Source: JBBDWK01 sp040902885 (GTDB lineage: Bacteria > Acidobacteriota > Terriglobia > Bryobacterales > Bryobacteraceae). From it: a DNA stretch of 64,000 bases. Positions 17,362 to 25,085 of the stretch are shown in pieces (position 1 is the first letter of the stretch; every line of letters begins with the position of its first letter). The notes below the pieces were generated by a model. It saw only the letters and a program-made list of their open reading frames with translations. It ran no database searches and had not been told where the DNA came from. The position numbers and the translations under genes were made by a program. The stretch is from the NCBI GenBank assembly GCA_040902885.1, contig JBBDWK010000042.1:62001-126000 (forward strand), given 5' to 3'.

Positions 17362-18010
17362 TGCCGGAGTGTATCACCCAATCGGCAAACTCTTCCAGCG
17401 TGTTACAAAGCAGATCGGGCGGCGAGGCTTCGAACGTCTCGGGTTGAAATCCGTAAGTAACCCCGCAAGCCATCACCCCGGCATTGCGCGCCGTCTCCAC
17501 GTCCACGGAACTGTCGCCGACCATAATCGTCTTCTCGCGCCCTGCGCCGCACTCGCCCATCAGCGTTTCGATGCCGATGGGATCGGGCTTCTTACGCTCG
17601 AAGCTGTTGCCGCCGTATACGCGGGCAAAGTAGCCGCCAATTCCCAGACCGTCGATAATCGTCTGGCTGATGCGGACCGGCTTGTTGGTGAGAACGGCCA
17701 GGATACTTCCGGTATCGCGAAGCCGGTCGAGCGCTTCGCGTACTCCGGGATAGAGGACCGTGAAATCGAGCGCGTGATCGCGGTAGTAGCGGATGAAGTA
17801 TTCGAGCGCTTCAGCGACTTGGGCGTAGCTCGCCTCCGGACCCAGCACGCGGCGTATCAGCACCGGCGCTCCATTCCCGACGTACGAATAAATCACTTCA
17901 CTGGGAAGCGGCCCCAGCCTGTAATGGACGCGCGTGGCATTGACGGCCTGAATCAGGTCGCGGCGGGAGTCGATAAGCGTCCCGTCCAGATCGAAGATAA
18001 GCAAACGCAT
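17327..18010 (-). CDS. gph: HAD-superfamily phosphatase, phosphoglycolate phosphatase-like
   Basis: 227 residues. Motif I LIFDLDGTLIDSRRDL carries the nucleophile and acid/base aspartates; motif II is AVLTNKP, motif III the ERKKPDPIG lysine, and motif IV MVGDSSVDVETARNAG. This matches the Gph/PGP branch, which removes phosphate from 2-phosphoglycolate formed by DNA repair; pyrophosphatase PpaX is a near relative, so the substrate is not fixed. It is divergent from the Oar-type receptor gene at 18126. Confidence 0.88.
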   Translation of the reverse strand: MRLLIFDLDGTLIDSRRDLIQAVNATRVHYRLGPLPSEVIYSYVGNGAPVLIRRVLGPEASYAQVAEALEYFIRYYRDHALDFTVLYPGVREALDRLRDTGSILAVLTNKPVRISQTIIDGLGIGGYFARVYGGNSFERKKPDPIGIETLMGECGAGREKTIMVGDSSVDVETARNAGVMACGVTYGFQPETFEASPPDLLCNTLEEFADWVIHSGNGDGQPEAVPR

Positions 18011-18125
18011 GAAGGATCAATCGGAATTCTTTATCATACTGCGCCCTTTCCATCGAACCGGCTTGACTTTTGCGCCGCGAATCGCTCAACTCATATCTAT
18101 CGGCTTCGCTTTCAGGAGAGATTTC

Positions 18126-21100
18126 ATGAAATTGTTTTGCGCGGTTCTTCTGTCCGCCTCCGCGCTTCTGGCGCAGAGCACGACGGGCACACTCGTAGGC
18201 ACAGTAGTCGATTCGTCCGGCGCCGTTTTGGCAGGCGCCACGGTGCGAGTGACCAACGAGGGCACTGGCTTCACCATCGACACGACGACGAACGCGGCCG
18301 GAGATTACACCGTCGTCAACCTGCCGGCGGCTACATACAAAGTACACGTCGAGTTCAGCGGGTTCCGTCCCGTAGATATCACCGGCATCCGGCTGCTGCT
18401 GAACACAACCGTACGGACGGATGTGGGGATGGAACCGGGCGCGCTCGAACAAAGCGTGAACGTTACCGCCTCCGCGCCGGTGGTCAGCTCGGAGACGGCA
18501 TCCGTCGCGAGCGTGGTGGACTCCCACTCCGTCGTCACACTGCCGTTGAACGGGCGCACGCTGGACCGGCTGATTATGATCACGGCCGGCAACACGTCGG
18601 ACAGCCCGTCGAATCCCAAGCTCGGCGGCAGTCTGCACTGGGGCGGCAACTTCTTCACCATAGACGGCGTGGCTTTCAACGACCTGGGCAACGGCGGCGC
18701 GGCGTACTCCTACCGCACCGCGCTCAGCACGACTCCCTCCATCGATACGATTCAGGAATTCAAGGTCGAAACCAACAACGCGAAGGCGGAGCACGAGGGA
18801 TCGGCCGCCATCTCCATCATCTCCAAGTCGGGAACCAATGAGTTCCACGGCAGTCTCTACGAGTTCAACCGCATCCGCTCGCTGACCGCCAAGAACTTTT
18901 TCGCCACCGGCCAGCCCAAACCGGCATTCGTGCGCAACGAGTTCGGGGCGGCGGTGGGCGGACCGATCATCCGCAACAAAACGTTTTTCTTCGGAAACTA
19001 CGAGGGTCTGCGGCAGCGCACCGCCAATACCCCATTCCTCTCCTATGCGACGCCGGCCATGCGTGGAGGGGACTTCAGCGGTCTCGCCCCAATCCGCGAT
19101 CCGCTCTCCGGACTGAACTTCGAGGGCAACCGCATCCCCGCCAGCCGTATCGATCCGCGCTCAGCCCGCCTACTCGAGTTCGTACCCCTGCCGAACTCGC
19201 CCGGCACCGGACCGGCGGGGACTGGACAGAACTATGTCACCAGCGTGGGCAATATCATCGACGTGAACCGTTACACGGCGCGAGTGGATCATCAGATCGA
19301 CAGCCACAACTCGATCAACGCGAGTTTCAATTACTCGAAGGGGTCGCCGTACTTCGTCTACAACGGCGGGCCTGAGACCTTCGGCAACTTCTCCGACGGC
19401 GGCTACATCACCAAGAGCGCAAGCCTGGGCTACAACCGAAGCATCAGTCCGACGACGCTGAACGAATTCCGCTACGCCTACTTCAATCACGCCAGCATTC
19501 GCATCGGCCAAAACAAAGACTTCAATCCGGCCAGCCTGTTTCCGCAGTTGTACCAGCCGCTGCCCATTGGCGGTCTGCCCAACGTTTCGATTTTCGGCTT
19601 CTCGGGAATCGGCGACTCGGGCGGCAGCGATCGTGCGCCTCAGATCACGCAGGAGTTAACCGACAATTTCAGCTTTATCCGGGGCTCGCACACTTTCAAG
19701 ACGGGTGTGGACATCGCTTTTGGCCGGGTCTCCACGAACCCGAGCGCGGGCGGCTCCGCCTTCGGAAGTTTTAACTTCCTCGGCCGCTACTCAAACAACA
19801 GCTTCGCGGATTTCCTCCTGGGCCACCCGGTCAGCAGCAGCCGGGCGACGCCGGGGCTGGTGAATCTGCTCTATAACACGCGCTATGGAATGTACTTTCA
19901 AGACGACTGGAAGGTATCCAGCCGCCTGACCCTGAACCTGGGTGTCCGCTACACGCTGCAAACCGCCACTCAGGAGCGCGACGGCTCCTTCGCCAACTTC
20001 GATTTCGGCAATGGCAACTACGTGATCCGGTCCGAGAACGGGCAACTGCCGCGCCTGGCGGTGCCGCGGCTGCTGGAAGCTTATCCTTACGTGACTTCGG
20101 AGGATAACGGGTGGGGCAGCAACGTGCTGCTCTCGGACCGCAATAACTTCGGACCCCGCTTCGGCTTCGCGTACCGGCCGTTCACCGATAGCAAGACCGT
20201 CATCCGCGGCGGCTACGGCATCTTCTACAACATCATTCCCGTTTACATCGGCATCCGCCAGATCTCCCTGACCAATACGCCGTTTTTGCTTTCCGAGCAG
20301 TTCGAAGCGGCGGCCGGCAATACCCCGAGCCTCAGTCTGGCCAATCCATTTCCCGGAGGCGGAGTGCTGTCGCCGAATCCCAATATCACGGCGGTGAACC
20401 GGGACGTCCGCAACACCTACGCGCAACAGTGGAACCTGACCGTGGAGCGCGAACTGGCCGCGAATCTCGGACTGCGCCTGTCGTACATCGGCAACAAGGC
20501 GACGAGCGTGCCCTGGTACGTCTATGAACGGAATCTGCCTATCACGCAAACGCCCGGCACCATCCAATCGCAGCGGCCCTATCAGCCGTGGGCCAGCATC
20601 GCCGCGCTCGATACGAACGGCAACGCGGTGACGCACCAGTTGCAGGTGGAAGCGATTCGCCGTTACCAGAACGGCCTCTACCTGCAGGTGAACTACACAT
20701 GGAACAAGTCGCTCGACAACGTGCCGATCGTGGGCGGGCCTCAGGACCCTTACAACGCCGCGCTCAGCCGCGGGCCCGCGGATACCGTCCGCAATCACGT
20801 CTTCTACGCCTCATCCACTTACGAGCTGCCCTTCGGCCCAGGCAAGCGCTTTCTCACGGCCGGCGGCGCGGCAGGCAAGCTGCTCGGCGGCTGGGGACTC
20901 TCCTCCATCGTGCAGTTGCGCTCGGGCACGCCGTTCAGCGTCGGCTTTACGGCGACACAGGCGGGATGGTACGCCAATCGCGCCAACGTGGTGAGCAGCG
21001 ACTTCTACCCCTCCAATCGCGGCATTGAAGGCTGGTTCAACCCGGCGGCGTTCGCCACGCCCGCGCCATTCACCTTCGGCGACAGCGCGCGCAACATGCT

Positions 21101-21323
21101 CTATGGCCCTGGCCAGATTATTATCGATTTAAGCGTGCTGAAAGATACAGCGATTACGGAGCGGGTAACGGCACAGTTCCGGGCAGAGTTCTTCAACTTC
21201 CCGAACCATCCGAGTTTCGGAAACCCAGCGGCCAACATTTCCGTTCCGGCCACGGTGGGCAAGATTCGGGGAACCACGGTCGACCCGCGAGCCGTGCAGT
21301 TCGGTCTGAAGCTGCTGTTTTAA
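18126..21323 (+). CDS. Oar-type TonB-dependent receptor, complete
   Basis: 1065 residues from MKLFCAVLLSASALLAQ, a signal peptide; the SD AGGAGAG sits just ahead and supports this start over an upstream one. Residues about 19-105 are a carboxypeptidase-regulatory-like beta sandwich (GTLVGTVVDSSGAVLAGATV), then a plug (VVTLPLNGRTLDRL, NEFHGSLYEFNR, FRNKTFFFGNYEG-like text) and a long beta barrel ending in GLKLLF with terminal Phe. Family members import large ligands or assemble surface material in Acidobacteriota and Myxococcota. No TonB box was identified. Same family as the fragment at the left edge. Confidence 0.93.
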   Translation: MKLFCAVLLSASALLAQSTTGTLVGTVVDSSGAVLAGATVRVTNEGTGFTIDTTTNAAGDYTVVNLPAATYKVHVEFSGFRPVDITGIRLLLNTTVRTDVGMEPGALEQSVNVTASAPVVSSETASVASVVDSHSVVTLPLNGRTLDRLIMITAGNTSDSPSNPKLGGSLHWGGNFFTIDGVAFNDLGNGGAAYSYRTALSTTPSIDTIQEFKVETNNAKAEHEGSAAISIISKSGTNEFHGSLYEFNRIRSLTAKNFFATGQPKPAFVRNEFGAAVGGPIIRNKTFFFGNYEGLRQRTANTPFLSYATPAMRGGDFSGLAPIRDPLSGLNFEGNRIPASRIDPRSARLLEFVPLPNSPGTGPAGTGQNYVTSVGNIIDVNRYTARVDHQIDSHNSINASFNYSKGSPYFVYNGGPETFGNFSDGGYITKSASLGYNRSISPTTLNEFRYAYFNHASIRIGQNKDFNPASLFPQLYQPLPIGGLPNVSIFGFSGIGDSGGSDRAPQITQELTDNFSFIRGSHTFKTGVDIAFGRVSTNPSAGGSAFGSFNFLGRYSNNSFADFLLGHPVSSSRATPGLVNLLYNTRYGMYFQDDWKVSSRLTLNLGVRYTLQTATQERDGSFANFDFGNGNYVIRSENGQLPRLAVPRLLEAYPYVTSEDNGWGSNVLLSDRNNFGPRFGFAYRPFTDSKTVIRGGYGIFYNIIPVYIGIRQISLTNTPFLLSEQFEAAAGNTPSLSLANPFPGGGVLSPNPNITAVNRDVRNTYAQQWNLTVERELAANLGLRLSYIGNKATSVPWYVYERNLPITQTPGTIQSQRPYQPWASIAALDTNGNAVTHQLQVEAIRRYQNGLYLQVNYTWNKSLDNVPIVGGPQDPYNAALSRGPADTVRNHVFYASSTYELPFGPGKRFLTAGGAAGKLLGGWGLSSIVQLRSGTPFSVGFTATQAGWYANRANVVSSDFYPSNRGIEGWFNPAAFATPAPFTFGDSARNMLYGPGQIIIDLSVLKDTAITERVTAQFRAEFFNFPNHPSFGNPAANISVPATVGKIRGTTVDPRAVQFGLKLLF

Positions 21324-21331
21324 AGTAGCTT

Positions 21332-21786
21332 TCAGGACTGCGTTAGGATCTCCTGAGGGTGGAGGACCTCGATGCCGAAATACCGCTGGAAGTCCCCGGT
21401 ATCGAACGTCACAATGCTGGAAATCCGGTGAACGTTCATCGCGGCGACAAGGCGCGCGTCATGTACCTTGAGCCCGGCCACTTCGTGGACGGATACCAAA
21501 CGTTTCCATTCCGGGAAAATCTCGGAAGTTTCGGGCGGGAGCCGGAAGAACGCTTCGCACCTGCTAATACTCTTCCGAGTCTCCGCAAGCCCCAAACCGA
21601 GGCCGTTACGTCCACGGGACGGGTGCAGACGTTCCAGAACTCGATAAGATTCTGCGGACAAACGCACAATGAACCTTCGCGGCGATAGAGCTTCTTGATG
21701 ACCTCTCGGGCCAAAGCTCGGAGCTTTAGGTCTTTCCGTTGGAGCGCGCGGAGCAGAACATTCGTATCGAGAAGGTATGCCTTCAT
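21332..21786 (-). pseudogene. PIN-domain toxin (VapC-like), frameshifted
   Basis: Reading starts as MKAYLLDTNVLLRALQRKDL (PIN fold, first acidic residue in LLDTN) and is good through ASVWGL, then the sense continues in a different frame as GLAETRKSISRCEAFFRLPP, VAGLKVHDARLVAAMNVH and FDTGDFQRYFGIEVLHP, which complete a PIN domain. The switch falls at the CCCC run at 21590-21593. The span of 455 bp is one base short of 151 codons plus stop, so one lost base explains it. Intact, it would be a ribonuclease toxin paired with the gene at 21783-22049. A sequencing error is possible. Confidence 0.85.
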
Positions 21787-22049
21787 CGATACCAGTTCTC
21801 ACGGTGGAAAGCGTCCTCACTCACTTCCGATGGAATGTTCACGCTGTCGAAGGAATCAAAAAGCTCTGCGATCCGCCTTTCGCGCTCGTCAGGGCGAAGT
21901 TCTGCTTCCTTGGAAGAAAGACCAGCGCTTCCTTCAATGATGTCCTTCACTACATCCCTGATGAGGGCGTCCGGCGACACACCGCGGCCATCGGCCAGGG
22001 CGATTAGTTTTGCCTCTTCTTCAGCGGTAAGCGTAACAGTGATGGTCAT
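21783..22049 (-). CDS. Antitoxin of the PIN toxin-antitoxin pair
   Basis: 88 residues beginning MTITVTLTAEEEAKLIALAD, a ribbon-helix-helix-like DNA-binding N-terminus, followed by an acidic C-terminal tail (ELFDSFDSVNIPSEVSEDAF) of the sort that wraps a toxin. Its stop overlaps the toxin start by 4 bp (ATGA), the usual arrangement of type II pairs. The frame is intact even though the toxin is broken. Family assignment rests on size, layout and neighbour. Confidence 0.8.
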   Translation of the reverse strand: MTITVTLTAEEEAKLIALADGRGVSPDALIRDVVKDIIEGSAGLSSKEAELRPDERERRIAELFDSFDSVNIPSEVSEDAFHRENWYR

Positions 22050-22104
22050 AGGATAGCCGATGCCCTCAGCTTTCAGCGTACCAGCACCGATTTACACTGT
22101 CTAA

Positions 22105-22253
22105 ACGCGATAGGTATGGACGCGCCAGTTTTTGACTTTCCGCGACCGCTCTCTGCGCCAGGGCGGCGAATTCCTGGTCGGGGCGAAGCGGAGGGCGATG
22201 ATTTGGCCAATTGGTCAGTCTGGGATCGAGCAGCTTTCCGTGGACACGTGTTA
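22105..22253 (-). pseudogene. Decayed second copy of the DUF6526-like gene 3' end
   Basis: These bases align with 22958-23131 inside the DUF6526-like gene: GCGCCAGTTTTTGA, GGGCGGCGAATTCC, GAAGCGGAGGGCGATGAT, GATCGAGCAGCTTTCC are shared in the same order and orientation, with about 30 bp missing and several small indels. In translation KLLDPRLT and EFAALAQRA recur. No start codon or N-terminal half of the gene is present. It is a remnant flanking the RelE/Xre pair on its left side. Confidence 0.8.
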
Positions 22254-22282
22254 CTTCTAGGAACATGAATACGTGAATCCCG

Positions 22283-22288
22283 TATACT
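22283..22288 (+). promoter_or_regulatory. -10 element of the RelE/Xre operon, probably leaderless
   Basis: TATACT, a close -10 match, ends 6 bp before the GTG start at 22295, where transcription should begin. The toxin mRNA would then have no leader and no Shine-Dalgarno site, and none is visible. No convincing -35 was found. Confidence 0.45.
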
Positions 22289-22294
22289 AAAACA

Positions 22295-22618
22295 GTGGAC
22301 ATCAAAGTAGTAGCCACCCGAGCCTATGAAAAGCGGATCGAGAAGCTGCTGTCCCCCGCCGAGCGCGAAGCTATGGAATCCGCCATCGTCTCCAACCCCG
22401 GAGCGCATCCGATTATTCCCAAAACTAACGGGGTTCGGAAAGCACGCTGGAGCCGGGCTGGAACTGGTAAGCGCGGCGGAATCCGTGCGATCTATTACTG
22501 GTTTGTCCAACCAGGCCTAGTCTATATGATCGCCGCATATGCCAAGAACGAAAAGGAGAACCTAAGCGATGCCGACAAAGCAGAGATTCGCAAAATCGTC
22601 GAAAGCCTCAGGGGCTAA
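22295..22618 (+). CDS. RelE/HigB-type toxin
   Basis: 107 residues from a GTG start (MDIKVVATRAYEKRIEKL). The body GTGKRGGIRAIYYWF and VYMIAAYAKNEKENLSDADK is characteristic of the RelE/HigB mRNA-interferase fold, with basic residues at the RNA-facing positions. Toxin precedes antitoxin, as in HigBA. The next gene starts inside its 3' end, overlapping by 50 bp. These toxins cut mRNA on the ribosome and are held silent by the partner. Confidence 0.88.
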   Translation: MDIKVVATRAYEKRIEKLLSPAEREAMESAIVSNPGAHPIIPKTNGVRKARWSRAGTGKRGGIRAIYYWFVQPGLVYMIAAYAKNEKENLSDADKAEIRKIVESLRG

Positions 22619-22925
22619 GAGATCTCGGGTCGCCCGCGACATCATCGCCGGTATGAAGGAGATGGCGTCTCATCTCCGTGGCGAGATCGCTCTTCCGATG
22701 CGGATCGTCCACATTCCCGACCCGATCGACGTCCGCGCGATCCGCGAGAAGACGGGACTCTCGCAGGGAGATTTCGCCAAGCGCTACGGCTTCAGCCCCA
22801 GGACGCTGCAGGAGTGGGAGCAGGGAAGGTCTCAGCCGGATAGCGCGGTGCGGGCCTACCTCACCGTCATTGATCGGAACCCTCAGGCCGTGGCGGAAGC
22901 CCTCATGCTCCCCGCACCCGCCTGA
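22569..22925 (+). CDS. Xre-family HTH antitoxin
   Basis: 118 residues with a helix-turn-helix at about 55-100 (IREKTGLSQGDFAKRYGFSP then TLQEWEQGRSQPD), as in HigA/Xre antitoxins. AAGGAG at 22553-22558 is well placed for the ATG at 22569, which supports a start within the toxin gene. A basic N-terminal tail of about 35 residues precedes the usual core. It should bind both RelE and the operon promoter. Confidence 0.88.
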   Translation: MPTKQRFAKSSKASGAKRSRVARDIIAGMKEMASHLRGEIALPMRIVHIPDPIDVRAIREKTGLSQGDFAKRYGFSPRTLQEWEQGRSQPDSAVRAYLTVIDRNPQAVAEALMLPAPA

Positions 22926-22951
22926 GTCTCTATGCTGCGACCCACCGCCTG

Positions 22952-23386
22952 CTACACACGATACATATCGGCGCGCCAGTTTTTGATCGCCTTCTTGACG
23001 CTGTCGCCGGAAAGGCTTTCCGCGGCCGCCCGTTGCGCGAGGGCGGCGAATTCCAGGTCGGGGGCGAAGCGGAGGGCGATGATCTGGCCGATGGTCAGCC
23101 TTGGATCGAGCAGCTTTCCCGTGAGCACGTAGTGGCGCAGGTTCTCTTCGCTCCGGATGGCGCGGTCCTGCGCCTTCAAAGCGAAAACGCGGCAGAAGAA
23201 GAACAGCAGAACCAGAGAGATCGCGATGGCGACGATCAGCGATGCGCTATACAGCCGCTGGTGATCGCCAAGCGACTGGTTCAGGTTGACGATCGACCCG
23301 ATCAAAGTCAGGATGATGATTCCGAACAGGACGACGTGGTACAATGCAACATAGCGTCGGTGGTTGGCATAGTTCTGCGCTTGCAC
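22952..23386 (-). CDS. DUF6526-like membrane protein
   Basis: 144 residues: MQAQNYANHRRYVALYHVVL at the N-terminus, two hydrophobic segments (about 18-36 and 48-66), then a soluble C-terminus with KLLDPRLTIGQIIALRFAPD. It matches my memory of the DUF6526 family, common in Acidobacteriota and of unknown function. Its 3' end is duplicated at 22105-22253. Convergent with the antitoxin gene. Confidence 0.75.
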   Translation of the reverse strand: MQAQNYANHRRYVALYHVVLFGIIILTLIGSIVNLNQSLGDHQRLYSASLIVAIAISLVLLFFFCRVFALKAQDRAIRSEENLRHYVLTGKLLDPRLTIGQIIALRFAPDLEFAALAQRAAAESLSGDSVKKAIKNWRADMYRV

Positions 23387-23459
23387 TGCGGTTACTCCTC
23401 CTTAAGGGCGCCTAGCAGTATACCCCTTTCCCGGCTACGTTGTATGATGGAGCTCTGGC

Positions 23460-23837
23460 ATGCTGCGCCTGCTCAAAAACGGTGTTAAACGGACCATTCT
23501 CTGGGACTTTCCACGGGGCTCCTGGCAGTACGACGCGATGGTGGCCGCGATCTTGGCCTTCATCTTCCTGACCCCGCGCGAGTTCTTTCGCGATCAGCCG
23601 CGCATTCCCAGGCCTTCCAACGTGGTGTCCCTTCCCGCCGATACGGGTACGGGCAGCAGCAGCGTCTTCTGGGTTGATGCCGAGCTTCTTGCGGGCGTGC
23701 CCGAGAATGAACGGCTGGACACGCTGAGCACGATTCTGAGAAGCCGGACCGGCAAGCGCCAGAATGTCACTCGCGTGGAGCCGATCCGCGATTCCGAGAA
23801 CGAGATCAAGGGTTTCATGGCCTACACCCGGCCTTGA
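23460..23837 (+). CDS. Small conserved-type hypothetical protein with one membrane segment
   Basis: 125 residues with one probable membrane helix (AMVAAILAFIFLTPREFF, about 27-44) and a C-terminal soluble part that contains RTGKRQNVTRVEPIRDSENE. Topology suggests the soluble part is outside the cytoplasm. It lies 64 bp before the LolA-like gene and may be co-transcribed. Not recognised. Confidence 0.65.
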   Translation: MLRLLKNGVKRTILWDFPRGSWQYDAMVAAILAFIFLTPREFFRDQPRIPRPSNVVSLPADTGTGSSSVFWVDAELLAGVPENERLDTLSTILRSRTGKRQNVTRVEPIRDSENEIKGFMAYTRP

Positions 23838-23901
23838 TGCACGGCGAGGCCACGGCCTGCGTACCCGGCGACCCCCGTTCTCGCGTCCAAAGGTTAAGAA
23901 G

Positions 23902-24600
23902 ATGAAAGCTCTTTCCGGATTTCTCGTGGTATCCGCCGCTACGCTGGTTGTGTCCCCCGCCTTATGGGGCGGAACGCTTCAGCAGGTGCTGGCTTCCATG
24001 GATCGCGCCGCCCAGGACTTTAAAGCCATGTCGGCGAATATCGAGCGCGTGGCGCACACGGCCGTCATCAATCAGAACGATATCGAACGCGGCACCATGC
24101 GCTTCAAGCGGGCCAGCCCGCACGACGTCCGCGCCAGAATCGACCTGGTGGAGCCGGACCCCAAGTCCGCCGCCGTGCAGGGGGGCAAGGCCGAACTCTA
24201 TTACCCGAAGATCAACACCGTCCAGGAATACGACATGGGCAAGAACCGCGAGCTCTTCGATCAGTACATGCTATTGGGCTTCGGGGTATCCGGGAAGGAA
24301 CTGGGAGCGAATTACGAGCTGCGTGTGCTGGGCGAAGAACAGGTGAACGGCCAGAAGACCACGCGCCTGGAACTGATTCCCAAGTCGCAACAGGTCCAGC
24401 AGCACCTGAAGAAAGTAGAGTTGTGGATCTCGGAAGCGACGGGTAATCCGGCCAGGCAGAAATTGTTCCTGACCGCCGGCGACTACAACCTGATGACTTT
24501 CTCCGACGTCAAAATCAATCCCAAGTTGTCGGATGGCGATTTGAAATTGAAACTGCCCAAAGGTGTGAAACGCGAGTACCCGAATCAGGCCCGGCGCTGA
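23902..24600 (+). CDS. LolA-like outer-membrane lipoprotein carrier
   Basis: 232 residues from MKALSGFLVVSAATLVVSPA, a signal peptide; the in-frame extension upstream overlaps the previous gene and is dropped. The body (LASMDRAAQDFKAMSANIER, GTMRFKRASPHDVRARIDL, LKKVELWISEATGNPARQKL, YNLMTFSDVKIN) has the half-barrel pattern of LolA/LolB-type lipoprotein carriers. Family members carry lipoproteins or lipids through the periplasm. Not adjacent to other Lol genes, so the cargo is unknown. Confidence 0.78.
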   Translation: MKALSGFLVVSAATLVVSPALWGGTLQQVLASMDRAAQDFKAMSANIERVAHTAVINQNDIERGTMRFKRASPHDVRARIDLVEPDPKSAAVQGGKAELYYPKINTVQEYDMGKNRELFDQYMLLGFGVSGKELGANYELRVLGEEQVNGQKTTRLELIPKSQQVQQHLKKVELWISEATGNPARQKLFLTAGDYNLMTFSDVKINPKLSDGDLKLKLPKGVKREYPNQARR

Positions 24601-25085
24601 GCATGCGCCGCTAAAGAAAAACCGCACCGGCCAAAGCCCCTGGACCTACTGAGCCTTCTCCGGTGCGGTCCGCCCGTGAGGGCTGGAACCACAGCGTCAG
24701 TTCGTCTGGACAGCAGTTGTCGCGTTACGTTCCCGGAGAAGTCCGCGTCCAATCTTTAATCGCCGGAAACGCCAGTCCGTCACCGCAACTTGTGATCCCC
24801 GGCAAGGTCGTAGCTGGCGTAAAAAACCCCTCTGATGCAACTTCCAAGCAAACAGTGAGTATGAAGCAACTCCAAACATCGGCTCCCGCAAGCACGCTGT
24901 TCGAAACCCACGAAACGTCGGCCTGACTGTTGCAGCAGAGGGCAGGCTGTAAAGTGCTTCGCCAATTCAACCCAGGAATAGCAATCGCCGCGCCAGCATG
25001 TCAACGGTTAACCCCATATTTTTCAGAGTTTCTAGTGCTTTTTCCGGCATAACGTGTGGCCGGCGCGTACGGGCCGTGTGTCGCT
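24601..25085 (+). other. Gene-free stretch with one hairpin
   Basis: No convincing gene. ACCGCACCGG at 24621-24630 pairs perfectly with CCGGTGCGGT at 24660-24669 around a 29-nt loop; with no T-run after it, it is at best a weak terminator of the LolA-like gene. The short open frames here lack ribosome binding sites and protein-like composition. Confidence 0.5.

Noticed and set aside
19791..20798. 335-residue minus-strand frame inside the Oar-type receptor
   Set aside because: Antisense of a receptor with intact start, barrel and terminal Phe.
24663..24926. 87-residue plus-strand frame after the LolA-like gene
   Set aside because: Ser/Gln-rich without motifs, start lies inside the hairpin stem, no ribosome binding site.
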